A stretch of 64,000 nt of DNA from G051132615 sp051132615. GTDB taxonomy: Bacteria > Pseudomonadota > Gammaproteobacteria > Burkholderiales > Neisseriaceae. Each line of letters starts with the position of its first letter. Position 1 is the stretch's first letter. The position numbers and the translations under genes are program-made. The stretch covers positions 2,604,001 to 2,668,000 of the forward strand of contig NZ_CP152375.1 of assembly GCF_051132615.1 (NCBI RefSeq). Reading direction: 5' to 3'. This document shows positions 53,329-61,889 of the stretch, one piece after another. The notes beneath the pieces are model-generated. The model saw only the letters and a program-made list of their open reading frames with translations, was not told the DNA's origin and made no database searches.

Positions 53329-53856
53329 ATGTTGAAAAGAAGATTAAGATATTCATTCTATTTGCTTGTTTTAGCGCTCACTGCTTGTTCAACTATTGAG
53401 CCGCCAGTAGGTGTTCAACCTGTTCAACATTTTCAAGCGGAGCGCTATATGGGAAAGTGGTATGAAATAGCCAGATTAGATCATCGCTTTGAAAAAGGGT
53501 TAGAGCAAGTTAGTGCCGATTATAATGTAAATTCAGATGGCTCTATTACTGTAATCAATAAAGGATTGAAGACGGAAACTGGACAGTGGAAAGAGAAAAA
53601 AGGCAAAGCTTTTTTCACGCAAGATAAAAATATCGCATCGTTAAAAGTATCTTTCTTTTGGCCTTTTTATGGTGGATATCATGTGATTAAGCTGGATCAA
53701 AATTATCAATATGCTTTAGTCACTGGAAATAATAAAGATTTTTTATGGCTACTGGCTAGAAAGCCAAAGCTTGATGAAGTGGCTAAAGAAGAGTTGATTG
53801 ACTATGCAAAACGGCAAGGGTTTTCTGTTGAAAAATTAATTTGGGTAAAGCAATAG
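53329..53856 (+). CDS. blc: Outer membrane lipocalin lipoprotein Blc
   Basis: Bacterial lipocalin, an outer-membrane lipoprotein that binds fatty acids or lysophospholipids. The 175-residue protein has a lipobox LTAC with Cys20, then the lipocalin motifs RYMGKWYEIARLDHRFEKG (GxW), YNVNSDGSITVINKG and a later FLWLLARKP (the TDxR-like region). Length is normal (177 in E. coli). The ATG at 53329 follows TTAGGAG at eight bases; an upstream frame from 53290 lacks a ribosome site. Confidence 0.95.
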   Translation: MLKRRLRYSFYLLVLALTACSTIEPPVGVQPVQHFQAERYMGKWYEIARLDHRFEKGLEQVSADYNVNSDGSITVINKGLKTETGQWKEKKGKAFFTQDKNIASLKVSFFWPFYGGYHVIKLDQNYQYALVTGNNKDFLWLLARKPKLDEVAKEELIDYAKRQGFSVEKLIWVKQ

Positions 53857-53871
53857 TTAAGCGTTAAAGTT

Positions 53872-53903
53872 AAATAAGGTGCATAAAATGCACCTTATTT
53901 TTT
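53872..53903. terminator. Two-way terminator between blc and glnB
   Basis: Perfect 13-base arms at 53872-53884 and 53888-53900 (AAATAAGGTGCAT and complement), three-base loop, T runs on both strands. Serves the converging blc and glnB genes. Confidence 0.93.
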
Positions 53904-53908
53904 AATTT

Positions 53909-54247
53909 TTATACAGCAGCTTCACCTTCTTCACCTGTGCGAATGCGAATCACATTTTCGACTGGAAGCACAAAAATTTTGCCATCGCCAATTTTTCCTG
54001 TTTTGGCAACTTCAACAATTTTTTCAATGGCTCTTTCAACCAAATCATCTGCAACAACCAGTTCAATTTTTACCTTTGGTAAAAAATCAACTGCATATTC
54101 TGCACCACGGTAAATTTCAGTGTGTCCCTTTTGGCGGCCAAAGCCTTTTACTTCTGTTACAGTTAAACCTGCAATATTAAGCTCTGTTAGAGCTTCACGA
54201 ACATCATCTAGTTTGAACGGTTTGATGATGGCTTCAATTTTTTTCAT
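53909..54247 (-). CDS. glnB: Nitrogen regulatory protein PII
   Basis: Trimeric signal protein sensing 2-oxoglutarate, ATP/ADP and glutamine, acting on glutamine synthetase adenylylation and NtrB. The 112-residue protein starts MKKIEAIIKPFKLDDVREAL, with uridylylation site Tyr51 in the T-loop (GHTEIYRGAEY) and the C-terminal signature TGKIGDGKIFVLPVENVIRIRTGE. AAAGGAA precedes ATG 54247; the frame open to 54298 is not used. Not next to amtB, so GlnB is more likely than GlnK. Confidence 0.95.
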   Translation of the reverse strand: MKKIEAIIKPFKLDDVREALTELNIAGLTVTEVKGFGRQKGHTEIYRGAEYAVDFLPKVKIELVVADDLVERAIEKIVEVAKTGKIGDGKIFVLPVENVIRIRTGEEGEAAV

Positions 54248-54400
54248 GTGTCGTTCCTTTTGAAAAGAAAATGTAAGTGATTGTGAAACACGCAACACGT
54301 ATGGAAAGATACCACATTAATCAAATTACTCAATAGTTAAATTGTTCCATTTGGGGTATTATACATACTTTCTTTATAAGCAACCTTTTGTGAGATATTG

Positions 54401-57400
54401 ATGTCGCAAGTCGCCCAATTACGCGGTCAAGCCGCATTGTCAGAGTTTCGAGTTGAAAAATTATTACAAAAAGCTAAAGAGTCAGGCATAAAATCAACAT
54501 TGTCTATTGAAACTGAATATTGGTATTTTGTTGATTCAAATGAGATAATTGATGCAGATGCACAACAAATGTTGGCTGCGTTATTGGATGTGGTGCCTGA
54601 TGAACCGCAACTTAAAACAGACAGTTTGTTTCTTGTGGTGCCTCGTTTAGGTACTATATCCCCTTGGGCCTCAAAAGCAACAGATATTGCCCATAATTGT
54701 GGCTTAACACAAATTAATCGTATTGAGCGAGCAGTAGCGATATGGGTTAATGGGCTGGAAAAAGAAGAGTTAACGGTTTTTGAAAGCATTGTTCACGATA
54801 GAATGACCGAGACGGTATTGTATTCTTTTCGTGACGCAAATGCTTTATTCTCGCATTTGCAAGCAAAAAGTTTTGACTGTATTGATATTTTATCTGGCGG
54901 TGTTGATGCATTACAAAAAGCGAATCAAGTGTTAGGTTTAGCTCTTTCAACAGATGAGATAGATTATTTAGTCGAAAATTATCAAAAGTTGGCACGTAAT
55001 CCTACTGATGTTGAGTTAATGATGTTTGCCCAAGCAAACTCAGAGCATTGCCGTCATAAAATTTTTAATGCTAATTTTATTTTAGACAATAAAGTTCAAG
55101 ATAAAACCTTATTTGGCATGATTCGCGAAACACATCAAGCACATCCAGAAGGCACTTTAGTCGCATACAAGGACAATGCTTCTGTTATTGAAGGTGCTAC
55201 TGTTGAACGATTTTATCCAGTTGCCTCTAATCAGCAGACCTATCAGTTTGTTTTAGAACCCACTCATATTGTGATGAAAGTAGAAACCCATAACCATCCA
55301 ACAGCCATTGCCCCTTTTGCTGGTGCTGCTACAGGTTCTGGTGGAGAAATCAGAGATGAAGGGGCAACAGGAAAAGGCGCAAGACCTAAGGCTGGGCTAA
55401 CAGGTTTTACCGTTTCTAATTTGAATATCCCTCAGTTTGAACAACCTTGGGAGTATTATCAGGCCAGTGAAACAAACTACGGCAAGCCTGAGCGGCTTGC
55501 CAGTGCATTACAAATTATGATTGAAGGCCCTATTGGTGGTGCTGCTTTTAACAATGAGTTCGGTCGTCCTAATTTGTTAGGCTATTTTAGAACATTTGAA
55601 GAAGAGTTCAATGGTCAAATGAGAGGATACCATAAACCTATTATGTTGGCCGGTGGTTTAGGTAATATTCAAGAGCAGCAAGTACATAAAAAGGATATTC
55701 CAGAAGGCGCTTTATTAATCCAGTTAGGTGGCCCTGGCCTTTTGATTGGGTTAGGTGGTGGCGCTGCTTCGAGCATGAATACAGGAAGCAATAGCGCGGA
55801 TTTAGACTTTGATTCAGTACAGCGTGGTAATCCAGAAATAGAACATCGCGCTCAAGAAGTGATTGATCGCTGTTGGCAATTAGGTGAAAAAAACCCTATT
55901 TTATCTATTCATGATGTGGGCGCTGGTGGTTTATCTAATGCGTTTCCAGAGCTAGTGAATGACGCAGGTAAGGGGGCGATTTTTGCTTTACGTGATGTTC
56001 CTTTAGAGGAGCATGGTTTAAGCCCTTTACAAATTTGGTGTAATGAAGCACAAGAACGTTATGTTTTGGCTATATTGCCTGAAAATTTATCATTGTTTGA
56101 GGAAATTTGTGCTCGAGAGCGAGCGCCATTTGCTGTTGTTGGTGTGGCTACTGATGATGGTCAGCTTAGAGTATACGATGAGCTTTTTGATAATCATCCA
56201 GTAGATCTACCATTAGATGTCCTATTAGGAAAACCACCTCGTACGACACGTACTGATCACACAAAAATGATTGATCCGCAGGTTTTTGATGCAAGCAATT
56301 ATGATTGTAAAGAAACTGCATATAGAATATTGCGTTTGCCAACAGTTGCTAATAAAAATTTCTTGATTTCTATTGCTGATCGTACAGTTGGTGGGATGAC
56401 TGTAAGAGATCAGTTAGTTGGACCTTATCAGGTTCCTGTTGCTGATGCTGCTGTGACAACAATGGGATTTAATACCTATTTAGGTGAAGCCATGAGTATG
56501 GGGGAAAAGCCTTTATTGGCTTTGTTTAATGGTGCATCTTCTGGCCGTATGGCTATTGGTGAAGCTATTACCAATATAGCTAGTGTCAATATAGGTAGCA
56601 TTGGTCGTATTAAATTATCTGCTAATTGGATGGCTCCATGCGGCGAAGAGGGCGAAGATGCCAAACTATATGAAACGGTTCAGGCTATATCTGTATTTTG
56701 TCAAAATTTAGGGTTAAGTATTCCTGTGGGTAAAGATTCTTTGTCCATGAAAACACTTTGGCAACAAAATGGGCAGGAAAAGTCAGTTACTTCCCCTTTA
56801 AGTTTGATTATTTCAGCTTTTGCTCCGGTAGAAGATGTACGTCATACTATTACGCCAGAATTAAAATCAATTGAACACACACATGTTTATTTAATTGATT
56901 TAGGTAAAGGTGCAGCAAGAATGGCAGGTAGTGCCATGACTCAAGTTTGGAAAGATTTAAAAGGCTCTGTTCCAGATATTGATGTTGATACATTATTGGC
57001 CTTTTATCGAGTGACTCAAAAACTGATTCAGCAGCAGATGATTCTAGCCTATCATGACCGTTCGGATGGTGGGTTGTTTGCCACCCTTGCTGAAATGATT
57101 TTTGCTGGACATGTTGGTTTAACATTAGATGTGGGTGTTCTGGTAGATGCTATGTCTGTTGCTGGCAGTGAGCAAAAAGGTTTGCAAAATATGCGCATGA
57201 GTGCTTTATTTAATGAAGAGCTTGGTGCTGTTATTCAAGTTCATGATGATCAAAAAGCAAGCATGTTGCAGCTTTTTAAAGAAGCTGGATTAGGGGAGCA
57301 TGTACATTGTCTTGGTACAATTAATGGTGTAGAACGTTTGATCATCAATCATGGTAAGGAGCTATTGTTTAACGAGTCATGTTTGCAAATGCAAAAAGCT

Positions 57401-58318
57401 TGGAGTGAAACGTCTTATCAAATTCAAACTTTGCGAGATCATCCAGAATGCGCAATGAGTGAATTTCAACTTATAGAAGAGGGTAAGTTAAGTAAGTTAT
57501 TTGCCAAAGTTGATTTTGACTTAAATGAGGACTTGGCGGCACCTTTTATTAACATCGGTATTAAGCCAAAAGCGGCTATTTTACGAGAACAGGGTGTGAA
57601 TGGTCAGGTAGAAATGGCTGCTGCATTTAACAGAGCTCAATTTGACGCTGTTGATGTGCATATGAGTGACTTAATGTCAGGGAAAGTTAACTTAACTGAT
57701 TTTAATGTGTTGGTAGCTTGTGGTGGCTTTAGTTATGGAGATGTGTTGGGCGCGGGAGAAGGCTGGGCAAAAAGTATTTTGTTCAACGAGCAAATACGAA
57801 CCAAATTTCAACAATTCTTTGAACGTAATGATACTTTAAGTTTAGGGGTCTGTAATGGGTGTCAAATGATGTCTCACTTGGCTCAAATCATCCCTGGTGC
57901 AATACACTGGCCAAAATTTAAACGCAATACTTCAGAACAGTTTGAAGCACGTTTGAATATGGTGGAAGTTAAACAATCGCCTTCTATATTCTTACAAAAT
58001 ATGGTTGGCAGTCAGGTGCCTATCGTGGTTAGCCATGGAGAAGGTAGGGCTGTTTTTACAGAGCCAATGTCCGAGCAACTGATTGCATTAAATTACATCG
58101 ATGGATTGGGAAATATCACTGAGCGTTATCCATTAAACCCAAATGGCTCAGCAAATGGTATTGCTGGGGTATGTTCGTCTGATGGGCGGGCGACCATCAT
58201 GATGCCACATCCAGAAAGGGTATTTAGAACAGTACAAATGAGCTGGCATCCAGACAGTTGGTCAGAAAACAGCCCATGGTATCGTATGTTTGCAGGGGCA
58301 AGAATGATGTTTAAGTAG
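54401..58318 (+). CDS. purL: Phosphoribosylformylglycinamidine synthase
   Basis: Large single-chain FGAM synthase, fourth step of purine synthesis, using glutamine and ATP. The 1305-residue protein has the N-terminal PurS-like domain, a linker with FAQANSEHCRHKIFN, two AIRS-type synthase halves (METHNHPTAIAPFAGAATG, SIHDVGAGGLSNAFPELV, and the second near residue 650 onward), and a C-terminal amidotransferase domain with the nucleophile in GVCNGCQMMSHL near residue 1150 and MPHPERVFR. Length matches E. coli PurL (1295). I chose ATG 54401; TTG 54398 is adjacent. Monocistronic, with its own terminator. Confidence 0.97.
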   Translation: MSQVAQLRGQAALSEFRVEKLLQKAKESGIKSTLSIETEYWYFVDSNEIIDADAQQMLAALLDVVPDEPQLKTDSLFLVVPRLGTISPWASKATDIAHNCGLTQINRIERAVAIWVNGLEKEELTVFESIVHDRMTETVLYSFRDANALFSHLQAKSFDCIDILSGGVDALQKANQVLGLALSTDEIDYLVENYQKLARNPTDVELMMFAQANSEHCRHKIFNANFILDNKVQDKTLFGMIRETHQAHPEGTLVAYKDNASVIEGATVERFYPVASNQQTYQFVLEPTHIVMKVETHNHPTAIAPFAGAATGSGGEIRDEGATGKGARPKAGLTGFTVSNLNIPQFEQPWEYYQASETNYGKPERLASALQIMIEGPIGGAAFNNEFGRPNLLGYFRTFEEEFNGQMRGYHKPIMLAGGLGNIQEQQVHKKDIPEGALLIQLGGPGLLIGLGGGAASSMNTGSNSADLDFDSVQRGNPEIEHRAQEVIDRCWQLGEKNPILSIHDVGAGGLSNAFPELVNDAGKGAIFALRDVPLEEHGLSPLQIWCNEAQERYVLAILPENLSLFEEICARERAPFAVVGVATDDGQLRVYDELFDNHPVDLPLDVLLGKPPRTTRTDHTKMIDPQVFDASNYDCKETAYRILRLPTVANKNFLISIADRTVGGMTVRDQLVGPYQVPVADAAVTTMGFNTYLGEAMSMGEKPLLALFNGASSGRMAIGEAITNIASVNIGSIGRIKLSANWMAPCGEEGEDAKLYETVQAISVFCQNLGLSIPVGKDSLSMKTLWQQNGQEKSVTSPLSLIISAFAPVEDVRHTITPELKSIEHTHVYLIDLGKGAARMAGSAMTQVWKDLKGSVPDIDVDTLLAFYRVTQKLIQQQMILAYHDRSDGGLFATLAEMIFAGHVGLTLDVGVLVDAMSVAGSEQKGLQNMRMSALFNEELGAVIQVHDDQKASMLQLFKEAGLGEHVHCLGTINGVERLIINHGKELLFNESCLQMQKAWSETSYQIQTLRDHPECAMSEFQLIEEGKLSKLFAKVDFDLNEDLAAPFINIGIKPKAAILREQGVNGQVEMAAAFNRAQFDAVDVHMSDLMSGKVNLTDFNVLVACGGFSYGDVLGAGEGWAKSILFNEQIRTKFQQFFERNDTLSLGVCNGCQMMSHLAQIIPGAIHWPKFKRNTSEQFEARLNMVEVKQSPSIFLQNMVGSQVPIVVSHGEGRAVFTEPMSEQLIALNYIDGLGNITERYPLNPNGSANGIAGVCSSDGRATIMMPHPERVFRTVQMSWHPDSWSENSPWYRMFAGARMMFK

Positions 58319-58328
58319 GTTACTCCTC

Positions 58329-58362
58329 AATAAAGGCTGTTTTAAACAGCCTTTATTTTTAT
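58329..58362 (+). terminator. Terminator after purL
   Basis: Near-perfect palindrome 58329-58357 (AATAAAGGCTGTTT and complement, tiny loop) followed by a T run. Confidence 0.92.
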
Positions 58363-58502
58363 TAAACTTATGATAAAAATTAGTAATAAAGCATATTTAC
58401 CATAATTTACATTTCTTTGACTTCTTTTCACATAGTATTGTTTATACTGTCATCACTCTTTCTTTGTTTTAAAAATTATCTACATTCAGGAGAATGTTTA
58501 TT

Positions 58503-58961
58503 ATGAAAAATTTTAAAAAAGTTGCGTTAGCTTCAGTTGCAGCGGCAGCTTTATTGGCTTCAGGTTCTGTTATGGCTAAGGCTGCTGGACACAATTTTAA
58601 TGGAATGGGGCGTTGTGATTTTAATAAATTACAATTGACTGATGCTCAAAAGAAACAATTAAGATCTCTTCGCGATGAGAGAAAAGATGCTCGTTCAGCT
58701 AATGAAGAACAGCAGCGAGCAGAGTGGACAAAATATCGCACACAAGTAAATGAACTGATTCGTCAAAAAAACTTTGATGACAGAAAAGCCAAAGCATTAA
58801 TTCAAGCACAGCAAGAAAAAAGCATTGATATGCAGTTGAGCCATCTGAAAGCGCGCCATGCATTTTTCCAAGTGCTTGATGAAAAACAACAACAAATTTG
58901 GTTAAAAGAATGCGCACCATCAGATCAGCCTTTTCCTCCACCACAAAAAAATAAAAAATAA
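58503..58961 (+). CDS. Periplasmic Spy/CpxP-like LTxxQ protein
   Basis: A 152-residue periplasmic protein with a signal peptide ending VMAKA near residue 27. The mature part is a chain of charged helices and has the family motif LQLTDAQKKQLRSLRDE near residue 46 and a later MQLSHLKARHAFFQVLD. This is the layout of Spy and CpxP, ATP-independent chaperones or stress sensors of the envelope; the second LTxxQ is diverged. A proline- and lysine-rich tail ends it. The ATG at 58503 is favoured over 58494 because AGGAG is then ten bases away and not two. It stands alone between two terminators, typical of a stress-induced gene. Confidence 0.83.
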   Translation: MKNFKKVALASVAAAALLASGSVMAKAAGHNFNGMGRCDFNKLQLTDAQKKQLRSLRDERKDARSANEEQQRAEWTKYRTQVNELIRQKNFDDRKAKALIQAQQEKSIDMQLSHLKARHAFFQVLDEKQQQIWLKECAPSDQPFPPPQKNKK

Positions 58962-58976
58962 GTGAAGAATGATGAT

Positions 58977-59009
58977 AAAAACAGGTTATGAAAAATAACC
59001 TGTTTTTTT
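58977..59009 (+). terminator. Terminator after the LTxxQ protein gene
   Basis: Perfect 13-base arms at 58977-58989 and 58995-59007 (core ACAGGTTAT) with a five-base loop and seven T. Confidence 0.93.
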
Positions 59010-59041
59010 ATTAACCGTGAATAGAACTTAATTGACAGAAT

Positions 59042-59093
59042 TTGACCGTTTATATTGAGTCTATGATAAAATTTAGAACTTTTAATCTAAATT
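59042..59093 (+). promoter_or_regulatory. fabD: fabD promoter with overlapping dyad
   Basis: TTGACC at 59042-59047 and an extended -10, TG-A-TAAAAT, at 59064-59072 (19-base spacer). A perfect inverted repeat, AATTTAGA at 59070-59077 and TCTAAATT at 59086-59093 with an eight-base spacer, covers the end of the -10 and the start site, where a repressor of fatty-acid genes would act. No regulator gene is nearby. Confidence 0.4.
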
Positions 59094-59158
59094 AGCTGTT
59101 TTGGATTTTATAATTTTTAACTTACCTATTTTAAGTTAAGTCTAAAAGGATATACGTG

Positions 59159-60088
59159 ATGTCTTTTGCATTTTTCTTTCCAGGGCAAGGCTCCCAAAGT
59201 TTAAATATGATGTCTGGTTTTGATCAAATTTCTTGTGTTAAGGATACTTTTGTTGAAGCATCTGATGTTCTTGGGCAGGACTTGTGGGCCATGATTAATG
59301 GTACTGATGAAGCAGTGATCAACAGTACAGTTAATACACAGCCTTTAATGTTGACTGCAGGTATTGCCACATATCGTGCATATCTTGAAGCTCAAGGTAA
59401 ACCGCCTAGTGTTGTTGCAGGGCACAGCTTGGGTGAATATAGCGCTTTAGTGGCTGCTCAGAGTTTGAGTTTTGAAGATGCCATTAAACTTGTTCGTGTT
59501 CGTGCTCAATTAATGCAAGAAGCTGTGCCAGAGGGGATTGGTGCCATGGCAGCTATTTTAGGTTTAGATGATGAAGCTGTGAAAGCTGTGTGTGTCAATA
59601 GTGCACAAGGAGAAATTGTTGAGGCAGTAAACTTTAATGCCAAAGGTCAAGTTGTTATTGCAGGCAATGCTTCAGCTGTTGAGCGTGCAATGTTGGCTGC
59701 AAAAGAGGCTGGTGCAAAAAGAGCGTTACCTTTACCTGTTTCTGTTCCTTCTCATTGTGCATTGATGAAAGGTGCCGCAGAAAAATTGGCTCATGCTTTG
59801 GACAGTATTACGGTTAATAAACCAACAATTTGTGTGCTTCACAATGTTGATGTACAAAGTTACTCTGATTCTGCTGCCATTAAAGATGCTTTGGTTCGCC
59901 AGTTATATTCTCCGGTTTTATGGACACAAACGGTTGCTTCTTTAGCGGATGAAGGTGTTCATTTATCAGCAGAGTGTGGCCCAGGAAAAGTATTGGCAGG
60001 GTTAACGAAAAGAATTACAGATAAAATGAATTGTCAGCCATTAGTGAAAATGGATGACGTTCATCAGTTTATCAGTACTTTACAATAA
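59159..60088 (+). CDS. fabD: Malonyl-CoA:ACP transacylase
   Basis: Loads malonyl groups onto acyl carrier protein for fatty-acid synthesis. The 309-residue protein starts with FFPGQGSQSLNMM, has the nucleophile Ser90 in GHSLGEYSALVAA, QLMQEAVPEGIGAMAAILG and the catalytic histidine in VSVPSHCALM. AAAGGA lies eight bases before ATG 59159; a GTG one codon earlier is also possible. It forms a two-gene operon with fabG; fabH/plsX upstream and acpP/fabF downstream, the common neighbours, are not here. Confidence 0.96.
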   Translation: MSFAFFFPGQGSQSLNMMSGFDQISCVKDTFVEASDVLGQDLWAMINGTDEAVINSTVNTQPLMLTAGIATYRAYLEAQGKPPSVVAGHSLGEYSALVAAQSLSFEDAIKLVRVRAQLMQEAVPEGIGAMAAILGLDDEAVKAVCVNSAQGEIVEAVNFNAKGQVVIAGNASAVERAMLAAKEAGAKRALPLPVSVPSHCALMKGAAEKLAHALDSITVNKPTICVLHNVDVQSYSDSAAIKDALVRQLYSPVLWTQTVASLADEGVHLSAECGPGKVLAGLTKRITDKMNCQPLVKMDDVHQFISTLQ

Positions 60089-60126
60089 TGAATAAAAATA
60101 GAATTTTTTAATTGAAAAGGAATCAT

Positions 60127-60864
60127 ATGAGTGACACACAAAAAGTTGCTTTAGTAACGGGAGCCAGCCGAGGTATTGGTGCTGCTATTGCTCAAACTTT
60201 AGCTGAACAGGGGTTTAAAGTCATTGGTACGGCAACAGGCCAAAAAGATGCTCAGGCAATTGGCGAACGTTTGGCTTCATATCATGGGGTCGGTAAGCAA
60301 TTAGATGTTCGTGTAGAAAATAGTATTGAAGATTTAATTGAGCAAATTAGTAAAGAATATGGAGACATTGCTGTATTGGTTAATAATGCAGGGATTACTC
60401 GAGATGGCTTGTTAATGCGCATGAAAGAACAAGATTGGGATGATATCATGCAAATTAATTTAAAGTCAGTATATCGTGCATCAAAAGCAGTGCTTAAAGG
60501 TATGATGAAAGCACGCACAGGACGCATTATTAATATTGCGTCTGTTGTGGGTGCAATGGGTAATGTGGGGCAAACCAATTATGCTGCAGCGAAAGCTGGT
60601 ATGATGGGATTTACTAAATCTATGGCCCGAGAGGTTGGTAGTCGTAATATTACAGTTAATTGTGTTGCGCCAGGTTTTATTGATACAGATATGACTCGAG
60701 CTTTGCCTGAAGAACAAAGAGAAATGTTGGTTAAAAATATTGCGTTAGGACGTTTAGGCAGCGCTCAAGATATTGCTGAGATGGTTGCGTTTCTCGCCTC
60801 TGATAAAGCTACCTATATAACAGGACAAACTTTACATGTTAATGGGGGCATGTTAATGCCTTAG
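60127..60864 (+). CDS. fabG: 3-oxoacyl-ACP reductase
   Basis: NADPH-dependent reductase of the fatty-acid elongation cycle, short-chain dehydrogenase family. The 245-residue protein has the cofactor motif TGASRGIGAAIA, VLVNNAGITRDGLLMRM, catalytic Ser in NIASVVGAMGN and the YAAAK pair near residue 151, and the C-terminal ITGQTLHVNGGMLMP. Length equals E. coli FabG (244). AAAAGGAA precedes ATG 60127; the frame open from 60112 is not used. A strong terminator follows, so acpP is elsewhere. Confidence 0.96.
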   Translation: MSDTQKVALVTGASRGIGAAIAQTLAEQGFKVIGTATGQKDAQAIGERLASYHGVGKQLDVRVENSIEDLIEQISKEYGDIAVLVNNAGITRDGLLMRMKEQDWDDIMQINLKSVYRASKAVLKGMMKARTGRIINIASVVGAMGNVGQTNYAAAKAGMMGFTKSMAREVGSRNITVNCVAPGFIDTDMTRALPEEQREMLVKNIALGRLGSAQDIAEMVAFLASDKATYITGQTLHVNGGMLMP

Positions 60865-60878
60865 GAAATTGGCATTCT

Positions 60879-60914
60879 GAAAAGAAAAAGGGCTAATTAG
60901 CCCTTTTTCTTTTC
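60879..60914. terminator. Two-way terminator between fabG and mutM
   Basis: A 36-base perfect palindrome centred on AATT (GGGCTAATTAGCCC core) with T runs on both strands, between the converging fabG and mutM genes. Confidence 0.93.
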
Positions 60915-60926
60915 ACCAAGAAGAGA

Positions 60927-61742
60927 TTATTTTTGACAAATAGGGCAAAAGAAGCTGGCTCTTTGTCCAAGTTTGATTTCTTCTATTAAATGCCCACAAT
61001 CAAAACAAGTTTGATTTTTTCTACCATATACTTTGTATGTTTGTTGGAAATAACCAGCTTGCCCGTTTGAGTCAACAAAATCGCGTAGTGTGCTCCCCCC
61101 TAACGCAATAGCTTGTTGTAATACCATTTTTATGGTTTGCACTAATAAAGCACATTCTTTTTTAGTGACTTTATTGGCTACTCTAGTAGGTAATATTTTA
61201 CTTCTGAATAAAGATTCATTGGCATAAATATTACCCACGCCTACCACAACGCTGTTATCCATAATGGCAAGTTTAATTGAACGGCTTTGTGTTTTTAGTT
61301 TATTGTATAAATAATCGGTATTAAAATGATTTTCTAATGGCTCTGGTCCTAGTTTTTGCAGTAAAGGGTGGTGTTCTGGTGCACCAGCGAACCAGAGTAT
61401 TGAACCAAATCGCCGTGGATCGTGATATCGTAGGGCAGAACCATCTGTAAATTGTATATCAATATGGTCATGTTTTTTAGGCGGAGAAAAACTGGTTAAA
61501 AAACGTAAGCTGCCAGACATACCTAAATGAATAAGTAAAACGCCTGTAGAAAAATGCAATAATAAATATTTGGCTCTACGTGTAATGTTTAAAACTGTTA
61601 AGTCAGATAAAGTTTGGGATAAATCTTCAGGTACGGGCCATCTGAGTTTACCTTGACGAATGGTTACGTGGCTCACATTCTTATAGTGAATATGCGGTAA
61701 AATACCCAAACGGGTTGTTTCCACTTCTGGTAGTTCAGGCAT
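60927..61742 (-). CDS. mutM: Formamidopyrimidine-DNA glycosylase (Fpg)
   Basis: Removes 8-oxoguanine and FaPy lesions from DNA and cuts the strand. The 271-residue protein begins MPELPEVETTRLG, with catalytic Pro and Glu after Met removal, has the helix-two-turn-helix region (DNSVVVGVGNIYANE) and ends in a zinc finger (CFDCGHLIEE, FFCPICQK). Length equals E. coli Fpg (269). It is divergent from the TPR-lolB unit with about 140 bases between. Confidence 0.97.
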   Translation of the reverse strand: MPELPEVETTRLGILPHIHYKNVSHVTIRQGKLRWPVPEDLSQTLSDLTVLNITRRAKYLLLHFSTGVLLIHLGMSGSLRFLTSFSPPKKHDHIDIQFTDGSALRYHDPRRFGSILWFAGAPEHHPLLQKLGPEPLENHFNTDYLYNKLKTQSRSIKLAIMDNSVVVGVGNIYANESLFRSKILPTRVANKVTKKECALLVQTIKMVLQQAIALGGSTLRDFVDSNGQAGYFQQTYKVYGRKNQTCFDCGHLIEEIKLGQRASFFCPICQK

Positions 61743-61889
61743 ATTATTTCTAGTATTAAGGTAATTAAAACGACTATTTTACGCAAACTTTTCAGACTAT
61801 GCTATGCTTCGTTTTAACTGTTATATAGGCGTTTGGTGTTGAACCTAGAATACAGAGAATGATAGAAAGTATGAAATTAGGAGATGATT

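Noticed and set aside
53178..53399. A 73-codon frame rich in hydrophobic residues upstream of blc
   Set aside because: It overlaps the real lipocalin start in another frame, sits on the autotransporter terminator and has no ribosome site.
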